From Nitrosomonadales bacterium (lineage in GTDB: Bacteria > Pseudomonadota > Gammaproteobacteria > Burkholderiales > SG8-41), in contig VFLF01000018.1 of NCBI GenBank assembly GCA_009885185.1, forward strand, positions 1 through 15,217: a stretch of DNA of 15,217 nt, read 5' to 3'. This document shows, piece by piece, positions 1 to 7,065 of this stretch. The position numbers and the translations under genes were made by a program. Position 1 is the stretch's first letter. Every line of letters begins with the position of its first letter. The notes beneath the pieces were generated by a model. It saw only the letters and a list, made by a program, of their open reading frames with translations, was not told the origin of the DNA and did not search any database.

Positions 1-1131
1 GACCAGCGGCAGGTTGAGAATGACCAGCATCAGGTTGCCGATCCACATGCTCGCGATGAGGCCCCAGAACAACTCCGGCTTGGACACCATCACGTGCGGC
101 CCCGGTTCGATGCCCTGCATGGTCATCGCCCCCAGCATCAGCGCCATGGTCGCACTGGTGGGGATGCCGAGTGTCAGCATGGGGATGAACGAGGTTTGCG
201 CCGCGGCGTTGTTGGCCGCTTCCGGCGCGGCCACGCCCTCGATTGCGCCTTTGCCGAAGCGCGAGGGGTCCTTCGCCAGTTTCTTTTCGAGCATGTACGC
301 CGCGAACGTGGACAGCGCCGGGCCGGTGCCGGGCAACACACCGAAGATCGCGCCGACAATGGTGCCGCGCACGGTGGGCCACGATGCGTCCTTGATGTCT
401 TTCCTGACCGGCATCAGATTCTCGATGCGGCCGGTGAAGACTTCGCGCGTTTCTTTCTTCGCCAGGTTGGTGACGATCTCCGCCACCGCGAACAGCCCCA
501 CCGCGATCACGGTGAAACCGATGCCGTCGGACAACTGCGGCACGCCGAACGTGTAGCGCGACATGCCCGAATTGACATCGGTGCCCGCCAGCCCCAGCAC
601 CAGTCCCAACACCACCACTGCCAGACCCTTGACCACGTCGCCTTGGGTCATCACCGCCGACGCCACCAGCCCCATCAGCATCAGCGAGCAATACTCCGCG
701 GCGCCGAACGCGAGCGCCCATTCGCCCATCGGCGGCCCGGCGACCGCGATCAGCAACGTGCCGACGCAGCCGGCGAAAAATGAGGCAAGCGCCGCGGTGG
801 CGAGCGCCGGCCCGGCGCGCCCTTGCCGCGCCATCTGATAGCCGTCGATGCAGGTCACCGCGGAAGCGGTCTCGCCCGGCAGATTGACGAGTATCGAGGT
901 GGTGGAGCCGCCGTACTGCGCGCCGTAAAAAATGCCCGCGAGCATAATCAACGCCGGCAAAGGAGGCAAATTGAACGTGATCGGAAACAGCATCGCGATG
1001 GTGACCAGCGGGCCAACGCCCGGCAGCACGCCGATCAACGTGCCGAGCAGCACGCCGATAAAGCAGTACGCGAGACTTTGCAGCGAAAACGCCACGCTGA
1101 AGCCGAGCAGCAGATGGTTCAGAGTATCCAT
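1..1131 (-). CDS. tctA: Tripartite tricarboxylate transporter large permease TctA (C-terminus beyond window)
   Basis: This is the large, multi-spanning inner-membrane subunit of a TTT-family transporter, which imports carboxylates with a periplasmic Bug/TctC receptor and the small subunit TctB. The window holds 377 codons from the ATG, against about 500 residues in the family; the rest lies left of position 1. Family hallmarks visible are GVLPGVGPLVT (about residues 34-44), a FYGAQYGGST stretch (about 68-77) followed by LVNLPGETAS (81-90), and the DGYQMARQGRAGPAL stretch just after. The rest is mostly hydrophobic helices broken by Gly/Pro loops. The ATG shares one base with the tctB stop (TGATG), so translation is probably coupled to TctB. 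No TctC gene is joined directly to this pair inside the window, so its receptor is unknown; the many Bug genes nearby are candidates. Confidence 0.95.
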   Translation of the reverse strand, partial: MDTLNHLLLGFSVAFSLQSLAYCFIGVLLGTLIGVLPGVGPLVTIAMLFPITFNLPPLPALIMLAGIFYGAQYGGSTTSILVNLPGETASAVTCIDGYQMARQGRAGPALATAALASFFAGCVGTLLIAVAGPPMGEWALAFGAAEYCSLMLMGLVASAVMTQGDVVKGLAVVVLGLVLGLAGTDVNSGMSRYTFGVPQLSDGIGFTVIAVGLFAVAEIVTNLAKKETREVFTGRIENLMPVRKDIKDASWPTVRGTIVGAIFGVLPGTGPALSTFAAYMLEKKLAKDPSRFGKGAIEGVAAPEAANNAAAQTSFIPMLTLGIPTSATMALMLGAMTMQGIEPGPHVMVSKPELFWGLIASMWIGNLMLVILNLPLV

Positions 1132-1583
1132 CAATAGCTCCCGAACAGCGGATAAGGCAGCTTCAAGCCGTAGACGAAGACCGCAGCGGCAAACGCACTC
1201 ATCAACACGGCGAGCAACAACACTTCCCTGAAGCGGAACTCACGCCCGGCGAGCGCGGCAACGAAGAACAACAGCATGAGCGCCGGTATCAATCCCAGCT
1301 TTTCCATGGTTAAGCCGAACACCACGATCGACAGCGTGATCAGTCCCAGCGGCCGCCATCCCCACGCGCCCTGCACCGGCGCGCCGGAACGGATGCCGCG
1401 TATCATCACGACGACGCCGAACAGGCACAGAATGCCGCCCAGCACTGTCGGAAAATAGCCCGGCCCCATGCGCGCCGCCAGACCCATCGGATAATCGCGC
1501 GCGAAGAAAATGGTGAGCACGCCGAGCGCAAGAAACAGCAACCCGGCAAGGAAATCCCTGTTGTTGCGCAACTCGGTCTTCAT
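1131..1583 (-). CDS. tctB: Tripartite tricarboxylate transporter small permease TctB
   Basis: This is the small membrane subunit of a TTT-family carboxylate transporter, 150 residues long, which is normal for the family. It carries the TctB signature ARMGPGYFPTVLGG at residues 37-50, just after the first membrane segment (about 11-28). Further hydrophobic helices lie at about 44-62, 79-113 and 119-140. It is the first gene of a tctBA operon and its TGA overlaps the tctA ATG by one base. The ATG at 1583 is the first possible start in frame. The best Shine-Dalgarno-like run (GAGGAG, about 1606-1611) lies more than 20 bases upstream, which is too far for a usual site, so initiation may be weak. 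A promoter candidate lies at 1626-1654. Confidence 0.93.
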   Translation of the reverse strand: MKTELRNNRDFLAGLLFLALGVLTIFFARDYPMGLAARMGPGYFPTVLGGILCLFGVVVMIRGIRSGAPVQGAWGWRPLGLITLSIVVFGLTMEKLGLIPALMLLFFVAALAGREFRFREVLLLAVLMSAFAAAVFVYGLKLPYPLFGSY

Positions 1584-1625
1584 GCGTGGAATAGGAATCT
1601 TGCATACTCCTCTTCACCGGATGAA

Positions 1626-1654
1626 ACTGTATTCCCGGACCGGCGAGCGGTCAA
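1626..1654 (-). promoter_or_regulatory. Candidate sigma-70 promoter for tctBA
   Basis: On the minus strand TTGACC (1654-1649) is followed after exactly 17 bases by TACAGT (1631-1626), matching the -35 and -10 consensus at 5/6 and 4/6 positions. Transcription would start near 1619 and leave a leader of about 36 bases before the tctB ATG. The spacer region contains the short dyad GACCG-GCGAG-CGGTC, which could be part of an operator, but five-base arms are weak evidence. Read by eye only. Confidence 0.45.
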
Positions 1655-1813
1655 TCATGCTCAATTTCAACATCCGTGGTTATCCGCCGCATTGTGCCGA
1701 TTTACGGTATCGAAGCGCCTTGCCCGGTCCTCATGACCCGCCGCATCACGCAATCCGCTGCTGTTTCCACGATAATGCGCAATCCGAAATCACCCAGCGC
1801 AAGGGGAACGCCC

Positions 1814-2512
1814 ATGAACAAGATCAAGCAAAAGCTCGCCGCCGGCGAGGTGGTGACGATGTTCAACCCGGATTTCACCTCGCCGCGCCTAGTCGAGTAT
1901 CTCGGCGGGCTCGGCCTCGATGTGGCGTGGATAGACGCGGAACGCATGAGTTACGACTTCGAGCGCATCGAAGAAATGGCCCGCGCGGCAAAAGTCGCGG
2001 GCATTGCTTCGGTGGCGCGCCCGTGGCTGAACGACGCGGGGCTGATCACGCGCTATTTCGATTGCGGCGTGGACGGCATCATGATTCCGCACGTCGAGGA
2101 CGGCGCCACCGCCCGCCGCATGGTCGATATCGTGCGCTACGCACGGCCCAGGGATTACGCCGACAAAATCGTCATCCTCATGGTCGAGACGCCCGCTGCG
2201 ATTGAAAAAATTGACGCGATCACCGCCGTGGATGGCGTCGATGTGATCAACATCGGTGTAAACGATGTAGCGCTCGCGCTGGGTTTTCCCGGTCAGCCGG
2301 AACACCCCGAAGTCACCGCGCTGCTCGAAAAAGCCATCGCGCGGGTGATCAAGGGCGGCAAGACCGCAGGGCTGAATGTGCTCGTCAACTGGGAGCAACG
2401 CATGCCGTGGCTGCTGTCGCAAGGCGTGCGCTGGCTGAATGTGCGCACCAACAATATTATTGCGCGCGGGGCCCGGCAGTACACGGACTTGCTGAAACAG
2501 CATCGCCCCTGA
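1814..2512 (+). CDS. HpcH/HpaI-family aldolase-like protein with altered active-site histidine
   Basis: This 232-residue TIM-barrel protein belongs to the HpcH/HpaI aldolase/citrate lyase family, whose members cleave or form C-C bonds in 2-oxo acids through a metal-bound pyruvate enolate. The metal-binding Glu is in MVETPAAIE (E125) and the metal-binding Asp in NIGVNDVALALG (D151). Their 26-residue spacing equals that of E149/D175 in E. coli HpaI. R69 (VARPW) matches HpaI R70. The general-base His45 of HpaI falls on R44 in IDAERMSYD, so the usual E-H pair is E-R here. The ATG at 1814 is chosen over upstream starts because AAGGGGA lies seven or so bases before it and the family start fits. It is divergent from tctBA, which suggests a link between uptake of a carboxylate and its cleavage. 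Aldolase activity is uncertain because of the lost histidine. Confidence 0.85.
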   Translation: MNKIKQKLAAGEVVTMFNPDFTSPRLVEYLGGLGLDVAWIDAERMSYDFERIEEMARAAKVAGIASVARPWLNDAGLITRYFDCGVDGIMIPHVEDGATARRMVDIVRYARPRDYADKIVILMVETPAAIEKIDAITAVDGVDVINIGVNDVALALGFPGQPEHPEVTALLEKAIARVIKGGKTAGLNVLVNWEQRMPWLLSQGVRWLNVRTNNIIARGARQYTDLLKQHRP

Positions 2513-2518
2513 TTGCAG

Positions 2519-2623
2519 TCATTTCGCCAGCCCCAAATCACTCATGATTGCCTTGGTCTGGTTGTAATCGTTCTCGATATATTTGGCAAACTCGCGGCTG
2601 CGCAGAAAATTGCCGTCCCAGGA
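2519..2623 (-). pseudogene. Detached C-terminal 34 codons of the interrupted Bug receptor
   Basis: Reading on through the TAA at 2626-2624 in the same frame gives 34 sense codons and then TGA at 2521-2519. They begin with SWDGNFLRSREFAKYIE and end with MSDLGLAK, the usual C-terminal pattern of Bug receptors after a WKK..LE segment. There is no frameshift; a single base change in the TAA codon would restore the gene. With this tail included, the gene ends 6 bp from the end of the convergent aldolase gene, which fits compact gene spacing. Confidence 0.8.
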
Positions 2624-3517
2624 TTAAGCCTCGAGACTTTTCTTCCACTCCTCGACAGCAACCACTTTGCTGAAGATATCTTCCCAGTACGCCACCTGCG
2701 CCGCGCTCAAGCCCTTCGCGCCGACAATACCGCGCCAGTTCGACACCACGATATCCATGCCCTCTTCACGTAGCGTAGGCACGCCGGCCAGCGCACCGCC
2801 CATGCGACGCGGCGCACCAATCGCGATGATGCGCGCGTTGCCTGCCTTGACATGGGGCATCACCGATGTAATGGTGGAAGAAACCATGTTCAGGTGCCCG
2901 CCCAGTACGGCGGCTATGCCTTCGGTATTTGACTTAAACACCACCACCTTGAGTTTTTTCGGATCCGCGCCGGCCCATTTGGCGAGCAGCGAGTACGTCA
3001 GGTGATTGGTGCCGCCAAGATTGCTGACGCCCACGGACCACGATTCCGGGCTCTTGCGGATCACCTCCGCCAGATCACGCGCGCTTTTGATCGGCGAATC
3101 CGCGCGCACCGTGAACACCGCGTACTCGTTCAGCAGCAGCGCCACCGGGGTGAAATCCGTGTAGTGCTGCGTCGAAACGCCCATCACATGGTTCACGATC
3201 AGGGTCGGGTTGCCAAGATCGAAGTAGTGCGCGTCGCCGGCGTGCTGGTTGAGATACGTTCGCACCAATGTTTGATTGCCGCCCACCTTGTTCAGCACGT
3301 TGATCGGCACCGGCAGGAGTTTTTGCTCCTGAATAATGCGTTGCAGGTGGCGCCCCATGGTGTCGGCACTGCCACCGGCGCCGGAACCCACCAGCAGTTC
3401 CACCGCTTTATCCGGCTTCCACGTTTGCGCTTGCACCATCGTTGCGAACGGCGCAATCAGCGAAGCAACCACCATCGCCATCGCGCCTTGCCGCCACCAT
3501 CGATTCAGCGTTGTCAT
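2624..3517 (-). CDS. Bug/TctC-family periplasmic receptor, cut short by an in-frame TAA
   Basis: This is a solute-binding protein of the tripartite tricarboxylate transporter receptor family, exported to the periplasm. Residues 1-31 form a signal peptide (basic start, hydrophobic core, cleavage near VQA-Q). The mature part begins with the first strand and ligand loop (VELLVGSGAGGSADTMGR, about 39-56), and a later stretch carries LGGTNHLTY. The ORF ends after EEWKKSLEA at 297 codons, while the same frame continues past the TAA for 34 codons with an obvious Bug C-terminus ending in DLGLAK. A full protein would have about 332 residues, normal for the family, so this is probably a nonsense allele. 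Start at 3517 is supported by GAGGG about eight bases upstream. It lies 57 bp after the hydrolase gene on the same strand. The product, if made, lacks the last helices of the fold and may be unstable. Confidence 0.85.
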   Translation of the reverse strand: MTTLNRWWRQGAMAMVVASLIAPFATMVQAQTWKPDKAVELLVGSGAGGSADTMGRHLQRIIQEQKLLPVPINVLNKVGGNQTLVRTYLNQHAGDAHYFDLGNPTLIVNHVMGVSTQHYTDFTPVALLLNEYAVFTVRADSPIKSARDLAEVIRKSPESWSVGVSNLGGTNHLTYSLLAKWAGADPKKLKVVVFKSNTEGIAAVLGGHLNMVSSTITSVMPHVKAGNARIIAIGAPRRMGGALAGVPTLREEGMDIVVSNWRGIVGAKGLSAAQVAYWEDIFSKVVAVEEWKKSLEA

Positions 3518-3574
3518 CGCAGCGCCCTCACAAAAAATACTTTAAAAAAACAAGTGCTTACTATAAATCCTCCG

Positions 3575-5227
3575 TCATGCGTCGGCACGGGGAATCACCG
3601 GCAACAACAGATACGAATGCTTGTCGCCGCCGGCATGAACGGAGTTGCGCGCGCCGGTATTGTAGTCGGCATGGTAATGGCGATAGACCGAGGAACCGAC
3701 GCCATCACGCGGCTGCACATCGAGGCGCATGCGGTAACTTTTTTTGAACACCATGCAGGTCGGCCAGATTTCAACATGGCATTCGACCGGCACGCCGGGT
3801 TCGAGCCACTGCCGTTCGTTGTGCGCATGATAGGGCCGGTACGGCAGTGATTTTTCAGCATCCAGTTTGCGGTGCGCCGCGCGCAGCCAGCCTTTCGCCA
3901 CTGGCACATAGTCCTGCCCGCCCTGTTGACCCTCTTCCCAAACGTCTTTGCCATCGGGACCGATATTGCGCAGCGTGGCAAAAATATCCGCGTCTTCCGA
4001 GGTGCTCGACACCCACACCACCAACACAATCGGGCCGGTGATTTCGGTGTCTTCAGTGAAAGGCGCGGTGAGAAACGAAATGCCGGTGCGATCCACGCTG
4101 CCCGCGGCGTTTGACGGCGCGGACGAACTCACGCCCGCGTGCGACGGCGGGCTGGCGGCGTAATCGCACTGCGCGGATGTTTTCGGCGGTGCATCGATGA
4201 TCTCGCCCTCGCACTCGCCCGTTTTGGTTTGCGTCGTCGCGTTCACCTTGAGATATTTTTTGGTCCACCGCGTGCGCGCCAGCGGCCATTCATGCTCAAA
4301 ACGAAACTGATAACTGCTGGCGTTGCCGCCGCCCGTACGAACCATCAGTTTCACCGGCGGTTCGTCCATGATGCCGGTGTCGCGCCCCTTCAGCCAGTGG
4401 TCGAAAAAGCGCAACTGATCGAGCCGCCCTTCCTCGGAATGAAACGGATGAAAATGCGAGCCGCTGTGAACGCGCAGCTTCTTGTGTTTGGAGGCGGCGT
4501 TAACGAAAGCTTCGACGTTGCCGCGCAGATGCAAGCCCATGCCCGTCCAGTTGCCGACGCTGTAGAACGGCACCGTGGTCTTCGACCAGTCGGCGCTGCG
4601 CGCGCGCCAGAATTCCGAGTCGAGATTATTGGTCGCCCAGTTCCACAGCATGTTGTTGTTAAATGCGCCGGGGTTGTAACTGCGCGGCTTGCCCATGACC
4701 TGATGCGCCATGTTGGTGGCGATCCAGTTGGCCAGAAAGCCCATCGCGAACACGCCGCCGTGAAACGTCTGGTCGCGGTACAGATCGGCGCGCCCCTCCC
4801 ACGGAATCATCGCCTTTAACGACGGCGGTTGCAGCTTGGCGACACGCCACTGGCAATTCGCGTGATACGATACACCCAGCGTGCCGATGCTGCCGGAACA
4901 CCACGGCAGCTTCGCCGTCCATTCAATCGCATCATAAAAATCCACCGCCTCCGCATAAGAACTCGGATCGGACTGTCCCGGCGACTTACCCGAGCCGCGT
5001 GAATCCACGCGCACCAAGGCGTAGCCGCGCGGACACCAGTACAACGGGTTGCCGGTTTCCCACGCCAGATAGGGATTCGCTTCCTCCTCCAGATCATGCG
5101 GCGGTATCCACACCTTGTCTTTCTGGTACGGCCCGATGTTCATGATCGCCGGCACGCGCTCGCCGCCGGTGTCGGGCCGCAGCACGTCGGCGTAGAGAAT
5201 CGCGCCGTCGCGCATGGGTATCTTCAC
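3575..5227 (-). CDS. CocE/NonD-family (S15-like) alpha/beta hydrolase, N-terminus interrupted
   Basis: This 550-residue protein is an Xaa-Pro dipeptidyl-peptidase/cocaine-esterase-like serine hydrolase that would cleave an ester or amide of unknown identity. It starts with the family's IPMRDGAILYADVLRP strand. VRVDSRGSGKSPG follows at about 72-84, and the nucleophile elbow GVSYHA puts the catalytic Ser at 120. The second half of the catalytic domain shows SVGNWTGMGLHLRGN (223-237), a His-rich turn HSGSHFHPFH (254-263) holding the probable catalytic His, and FFDHWLKGRDTGI. The usual catalytic Asp site after the NW motif is a Thr here, as in some relatives with a GNW-G pattern. The C-terminal beta-jelly-roll domain occupies about 310-550. 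The GTG at 5227 is the first start after an in-frame TGA; the family N-terminus extends 21 codons further upstream, so this gene is probably damaged. It sits between two Bug genes on the same strand. Confidence 0.85.
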   Translation of the reverse strand: MKIPMRDGAILYADVLRPDTGGERVPAIMNIGPYQKDKVWIPPHDLEEEANPYLAWETGNPLYWCPRGYALVRVDSRGSGKSPGQSDPSSYAEAVDFYDAIEWTAKLPWCSGSIGTLGVSYHANCQWRVAKLQPPSLKAMIPWEGRADLYRDQTFHGGVFAMGFLANWIATNMAHQVMGKPRSYNPGAFNNNMLWNWATNNLDSEFWRARSADWSKTTVPFYSVGNWTGMGLHLRGNVEAFVNAASKHKKLRVHSGSHFHPFHSEEGRLDQLRFFDHWLKGRDTGIMDEPPVKLMVRTGGGNASSYQFRFEHEWPLARTRWTKKYLKVNATTQTKTGECEGEIIDAPPKTSAQCDYAASPPSHAGVSSSAPSNAAGSVDRTGISFLTAPFTEDTEITGPIVLVVWVSSTSEDADIFATLRNIGPDGKDVWEEGQQGGQDYVPVAKGWLRAAHRKLDAEKSLPYRPYHAHNERQWLEPGVPVECHVEIWPTCMVFKKSYRMRLDVQPRDGVGSSVYRHYHADYNTGARNSVHAGGDKHSYLLLPVIPRADA

Positions 5228-5290
5228 GTCTTTTTCGACGATCAGTTTTCAGTCTTTCGGTTGCGACAGGTTTTCCAGTTTGTCAGTCAT
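5228..5290 (-). pseudogene. Original N-terminal codons of the hydrolase, broken by TGA at codon 14
   Basis: From an ATG at 5290 the frame reads MTDKLENLSQPKD, then TGA (5251-5249), then KLIVEKDV running straight into the hydrolase body. Thirteen residues before the stop plus the eight after it match the start usually seen in CocE/NonD proteins (a LENLSQPKY/W-KLIVEKDV type opening). A TGG-to-TGA change at codon 14 would explain it. No strong Shine-Dalgarno is visible before either the ATG at 5290 or the GTG at 5227. Reinitiation after the short leader is possible but unproven. Confidence 0.75.
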
Positions 5291-5324
5291 ATTTCGCTTT
5301 TGCGGTGAATTCCAACAACTCGGC

Positions 5325-6302
5325 TCACTCAACTTTCAGCGCGCCGGATTTAATCAACGCACGCATCTGCTCCGCCTGGCCTTTGACAAAACGGTCGAAA
5401 TGTTCCGCCGTGCCGCCCTCGATATCCAGACCCAACTGGTCAAAGCGCTGCTTTACATCCGGCGATTGCAGCACGCGGTTCACTTCGCGGTTCAGCTTCT
5501 CGATGATGGCGCGCGGCGCTTTGCCTGTCGTCACCAACCCCATCCACAACAGATTGTCCGCGCCGGTAATGCCCTGCTCCGCGAACGTCGGCACATTCGG
5601 GATGACCGCCTGGCGCCTCGGCCCCGCGACACCCAGCACCTTCACGCGCCCTGACCGGATAAACGGCTCCGCCGATGCCACAGTGGTAAAAAGCCCGTCG
5701 ATCTGCCCGCCGACGGCATCGGTCAACGCAGGCGCCGAGCCTTTATACGGCACATGCGTGATATTCACCCCCGTCACGGCCTTCAGCGTCTCCAGCGCGG
5801 CGTGCGGATTGCTGCTAACGCCCGACGAGCCCCACGTCACTTTGCCGGGATGCGCTTTCGCGTGCGCGATGAGTTCCTTCATATCAACGGGAGCAAACTT
5901 CGGATTCGCAACGGCAATCACCGGCGCGGAGCCGATGTAGATCACCGGCGCGAAGTCGGTGAAGGTATACAAGGGCTTGGCCTTCAACAGAATATTGTTA
6001 ATGCTCGGACCGGGGTTGGTCACCATCAAGGTATAACCATCAGGCGTCGCGCGCGCCACCGCTTCCGCGCCGACGCCGCCCGCCGCGCCGGGACGATTAT
6101 CCGTGATGAATTGCTGCCCCCATGCCTCGGTGAGCTTCGCGCCTAACAGCCGCCCCACGATATCGGTTGACGCGCCCGCCGAAAACGGCACCACCAGCCG
6201 CACCGGTTTGTTGGGATAGTTGACCGCAGCAGGCTGCGCCCACGCCTGCCGTGATGCGGCACATGACATTACGAGCAAACATAAGCAGGTGGCGGGTTTC
6301 AC
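5325..6302 (-). CDS. Bug/TctC-family periplasmic receptor (intact)
   Basis: This 325-residue receptor has an N-terminal signal peptide with probable cleavage at AWA-Q (about residue 21). It then carries the family opening NYPNKPVRLVVPFSAGASTD, the ligand-contact stretch DNRPGAAGGVGAEAVARA, PDGYTL, and VPYKGSAPALTDAVGGQID, and ends ALIKSGALKVE. Such proteins bind carboxylates or related small molecules and deliver them to TctAB permeases or sensor proteins. The start is set at the GTG at 6302: its GTGA overlaps the stop of the preceding mosaic ORF by four bases, and translation from there gives a normal-length signal peptide. A longer ORF to 6344 would add residues with no signal character. 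It precedes the hydrolase gene on the same strand, about 34 bp from that gene's original ATG. It is the only undamaged gene of this minus-strand block. Confidence 0.92.
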   Translation of the reverse strand: MKPATCLCLLVMSCAASRQAWAQPAAVNYPNKPVRLVVPFSAGASTDIVGRLLGAKLTEAWGQQFITDNRPGAAGGVGAEAVARATPDGYTLMVTNPGPSINNILLKAKPLYTFTDFAPVIYIGSAPVIAVANPKFAPVDMKELIAHAKAHPGKVTWGSSGVSSNPHAALETLKAVTGVNITHVPYKGSAPALTDAVGGQIDGLFTTVASAEPFIRSGRVKVLGVAGPRRQAVIPNVPTFAEQGITGADNLLWMGLVTTGKAPRAIIEKLNREVNRVLQSPDVKQRFDQLGLDIEGGTAEHFDRFVKGQAEQMRALIKSGALKVE

Positions 6303-7021
6303 GGCACCAGCTTCACTCCGGTCTGCCGGATCACCGTGGCCCATTTGGCGCGCTCGGTTTGTATCATCGCGGCGTATTCCTCGGGCTTGTTGACGACGAA
6401 GTAACCCGCGCTGACGTTTACCAGACGTTCCGTCGACTCCGTGCTTTTCAGCGCGTGCGCCGCGCGCACGCAGCCTTCGCGCACCGCGTCTTCGCCGGTG
6501 TAGACACCTTTCACGCCGGGATGCGCCATCGCCTTGGCGGTGTTGACCGAAACGATTTGCGCGCGCGCGTGATCCGATCGCACAAACGAGCCATACCGTT
6601 GCCCCGGCGCGTTCCAGTCTGCGCCATGGGCGCCGCTGCCGGTGACGAGGCGATGGCCTTCCACGCGGTTTCCGTCGTGGTGGTGGGGATCGCGAGATGC
6701 GTGGGAGTCCATGTTGAATTTGTTCGTGGAAACAGATTGGATCGCATTGGAATACTGGTAGATGGATGTTAAACCGGGTGGACGATGGTTACCAGCATGC
6801 CGAGTCTCAGTTATCGCGATGGGCCGTGCGGTGAAGTCCGATCCGCCGCCCGGCGCAGTATGCGCCACGAGTTCCAGGGGCGTGAGACCGTAAGCCCTGC
6901 TCCCGTCTCGAACCAGCATTATCACCAATGACAACCAGACAAAAGTGGTGAAACGGGGTGAGCGATGCTTTATTCGTGAGTCACTATCGATGTATTTTAT
7001 CGCTTGACGAATGAATTTCAC
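6299..7021 (-). pseudogene. Mosaic remnant: Bug start, CoxL-like fragment and Bug C-terminus in one frame
   Basis: One open frame of 240 codons (GTG start) joins pieces of unrelated families. Residues about 46-69 (6886-6815), PLELVAHTAPGGGSDFTAR, resemble the first strand and ligand loop of a Bug receptor, after a hydrophobic signal-like stretch. Residues about 117-183 (6673-6473), including RVEGHRLVTGSG, APGQRYGSFVRSDHA and HPGVKGVYTGEDA, match the N-terminal domain of xanthine/CO-dehydrogenase large subunits; an ATG at 6712 could be that gene's old start. Residues about 187-240 (6463-6299), with EEYAAMIQTERAKWATVI and TGVKLVP, are a Bug C-terminus. None of the parts is a complete domain, so a working protein is unlikely. 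The region between the first two parts matches nothing I recognise and is AT-richer than its surroundings. Its stop overlaps the next Bug gene's GTG by four bases, so translation through it could still influence that gene. Confidence 0.75.
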
Positions 7022-7033
7022 TACCTCTATTCT
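7004..7033 (+). promoter_or_regulatory. Candidate sigma-70 promoter for the PLP enzyme-Bug operon
   Basis: TTGACG (7004-7009) and TATTCT (7028-7033) are separated by 18 bases and match the consensus at 5/6 and 4/6 positions. A start near 7040 would give a leader of about 25 bases to the ATG at 7066, with AAGG at 7054-7057 as ribosome site. It lies in an AT-rich stretch (22 of 60 bases G/C at 6961-7020) that overlaps the beginning of the minus-strand mosaic ORF. Read by eye only. Confidence 0.45.
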
Positions 7034-7065
7034 TCGGATTCTCCCACCCGCGCAAGGTAGATACC

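Noticed and set aside
2624..5290. Stop-codon reassignment (TGA or TAA read as sense)
   Set aside because: Intact genes in the same window end at TGA (aldolase, dioxygenase, Bug at 8339) and TAA (mak) at the expected family lengths, so both are normal stops here.
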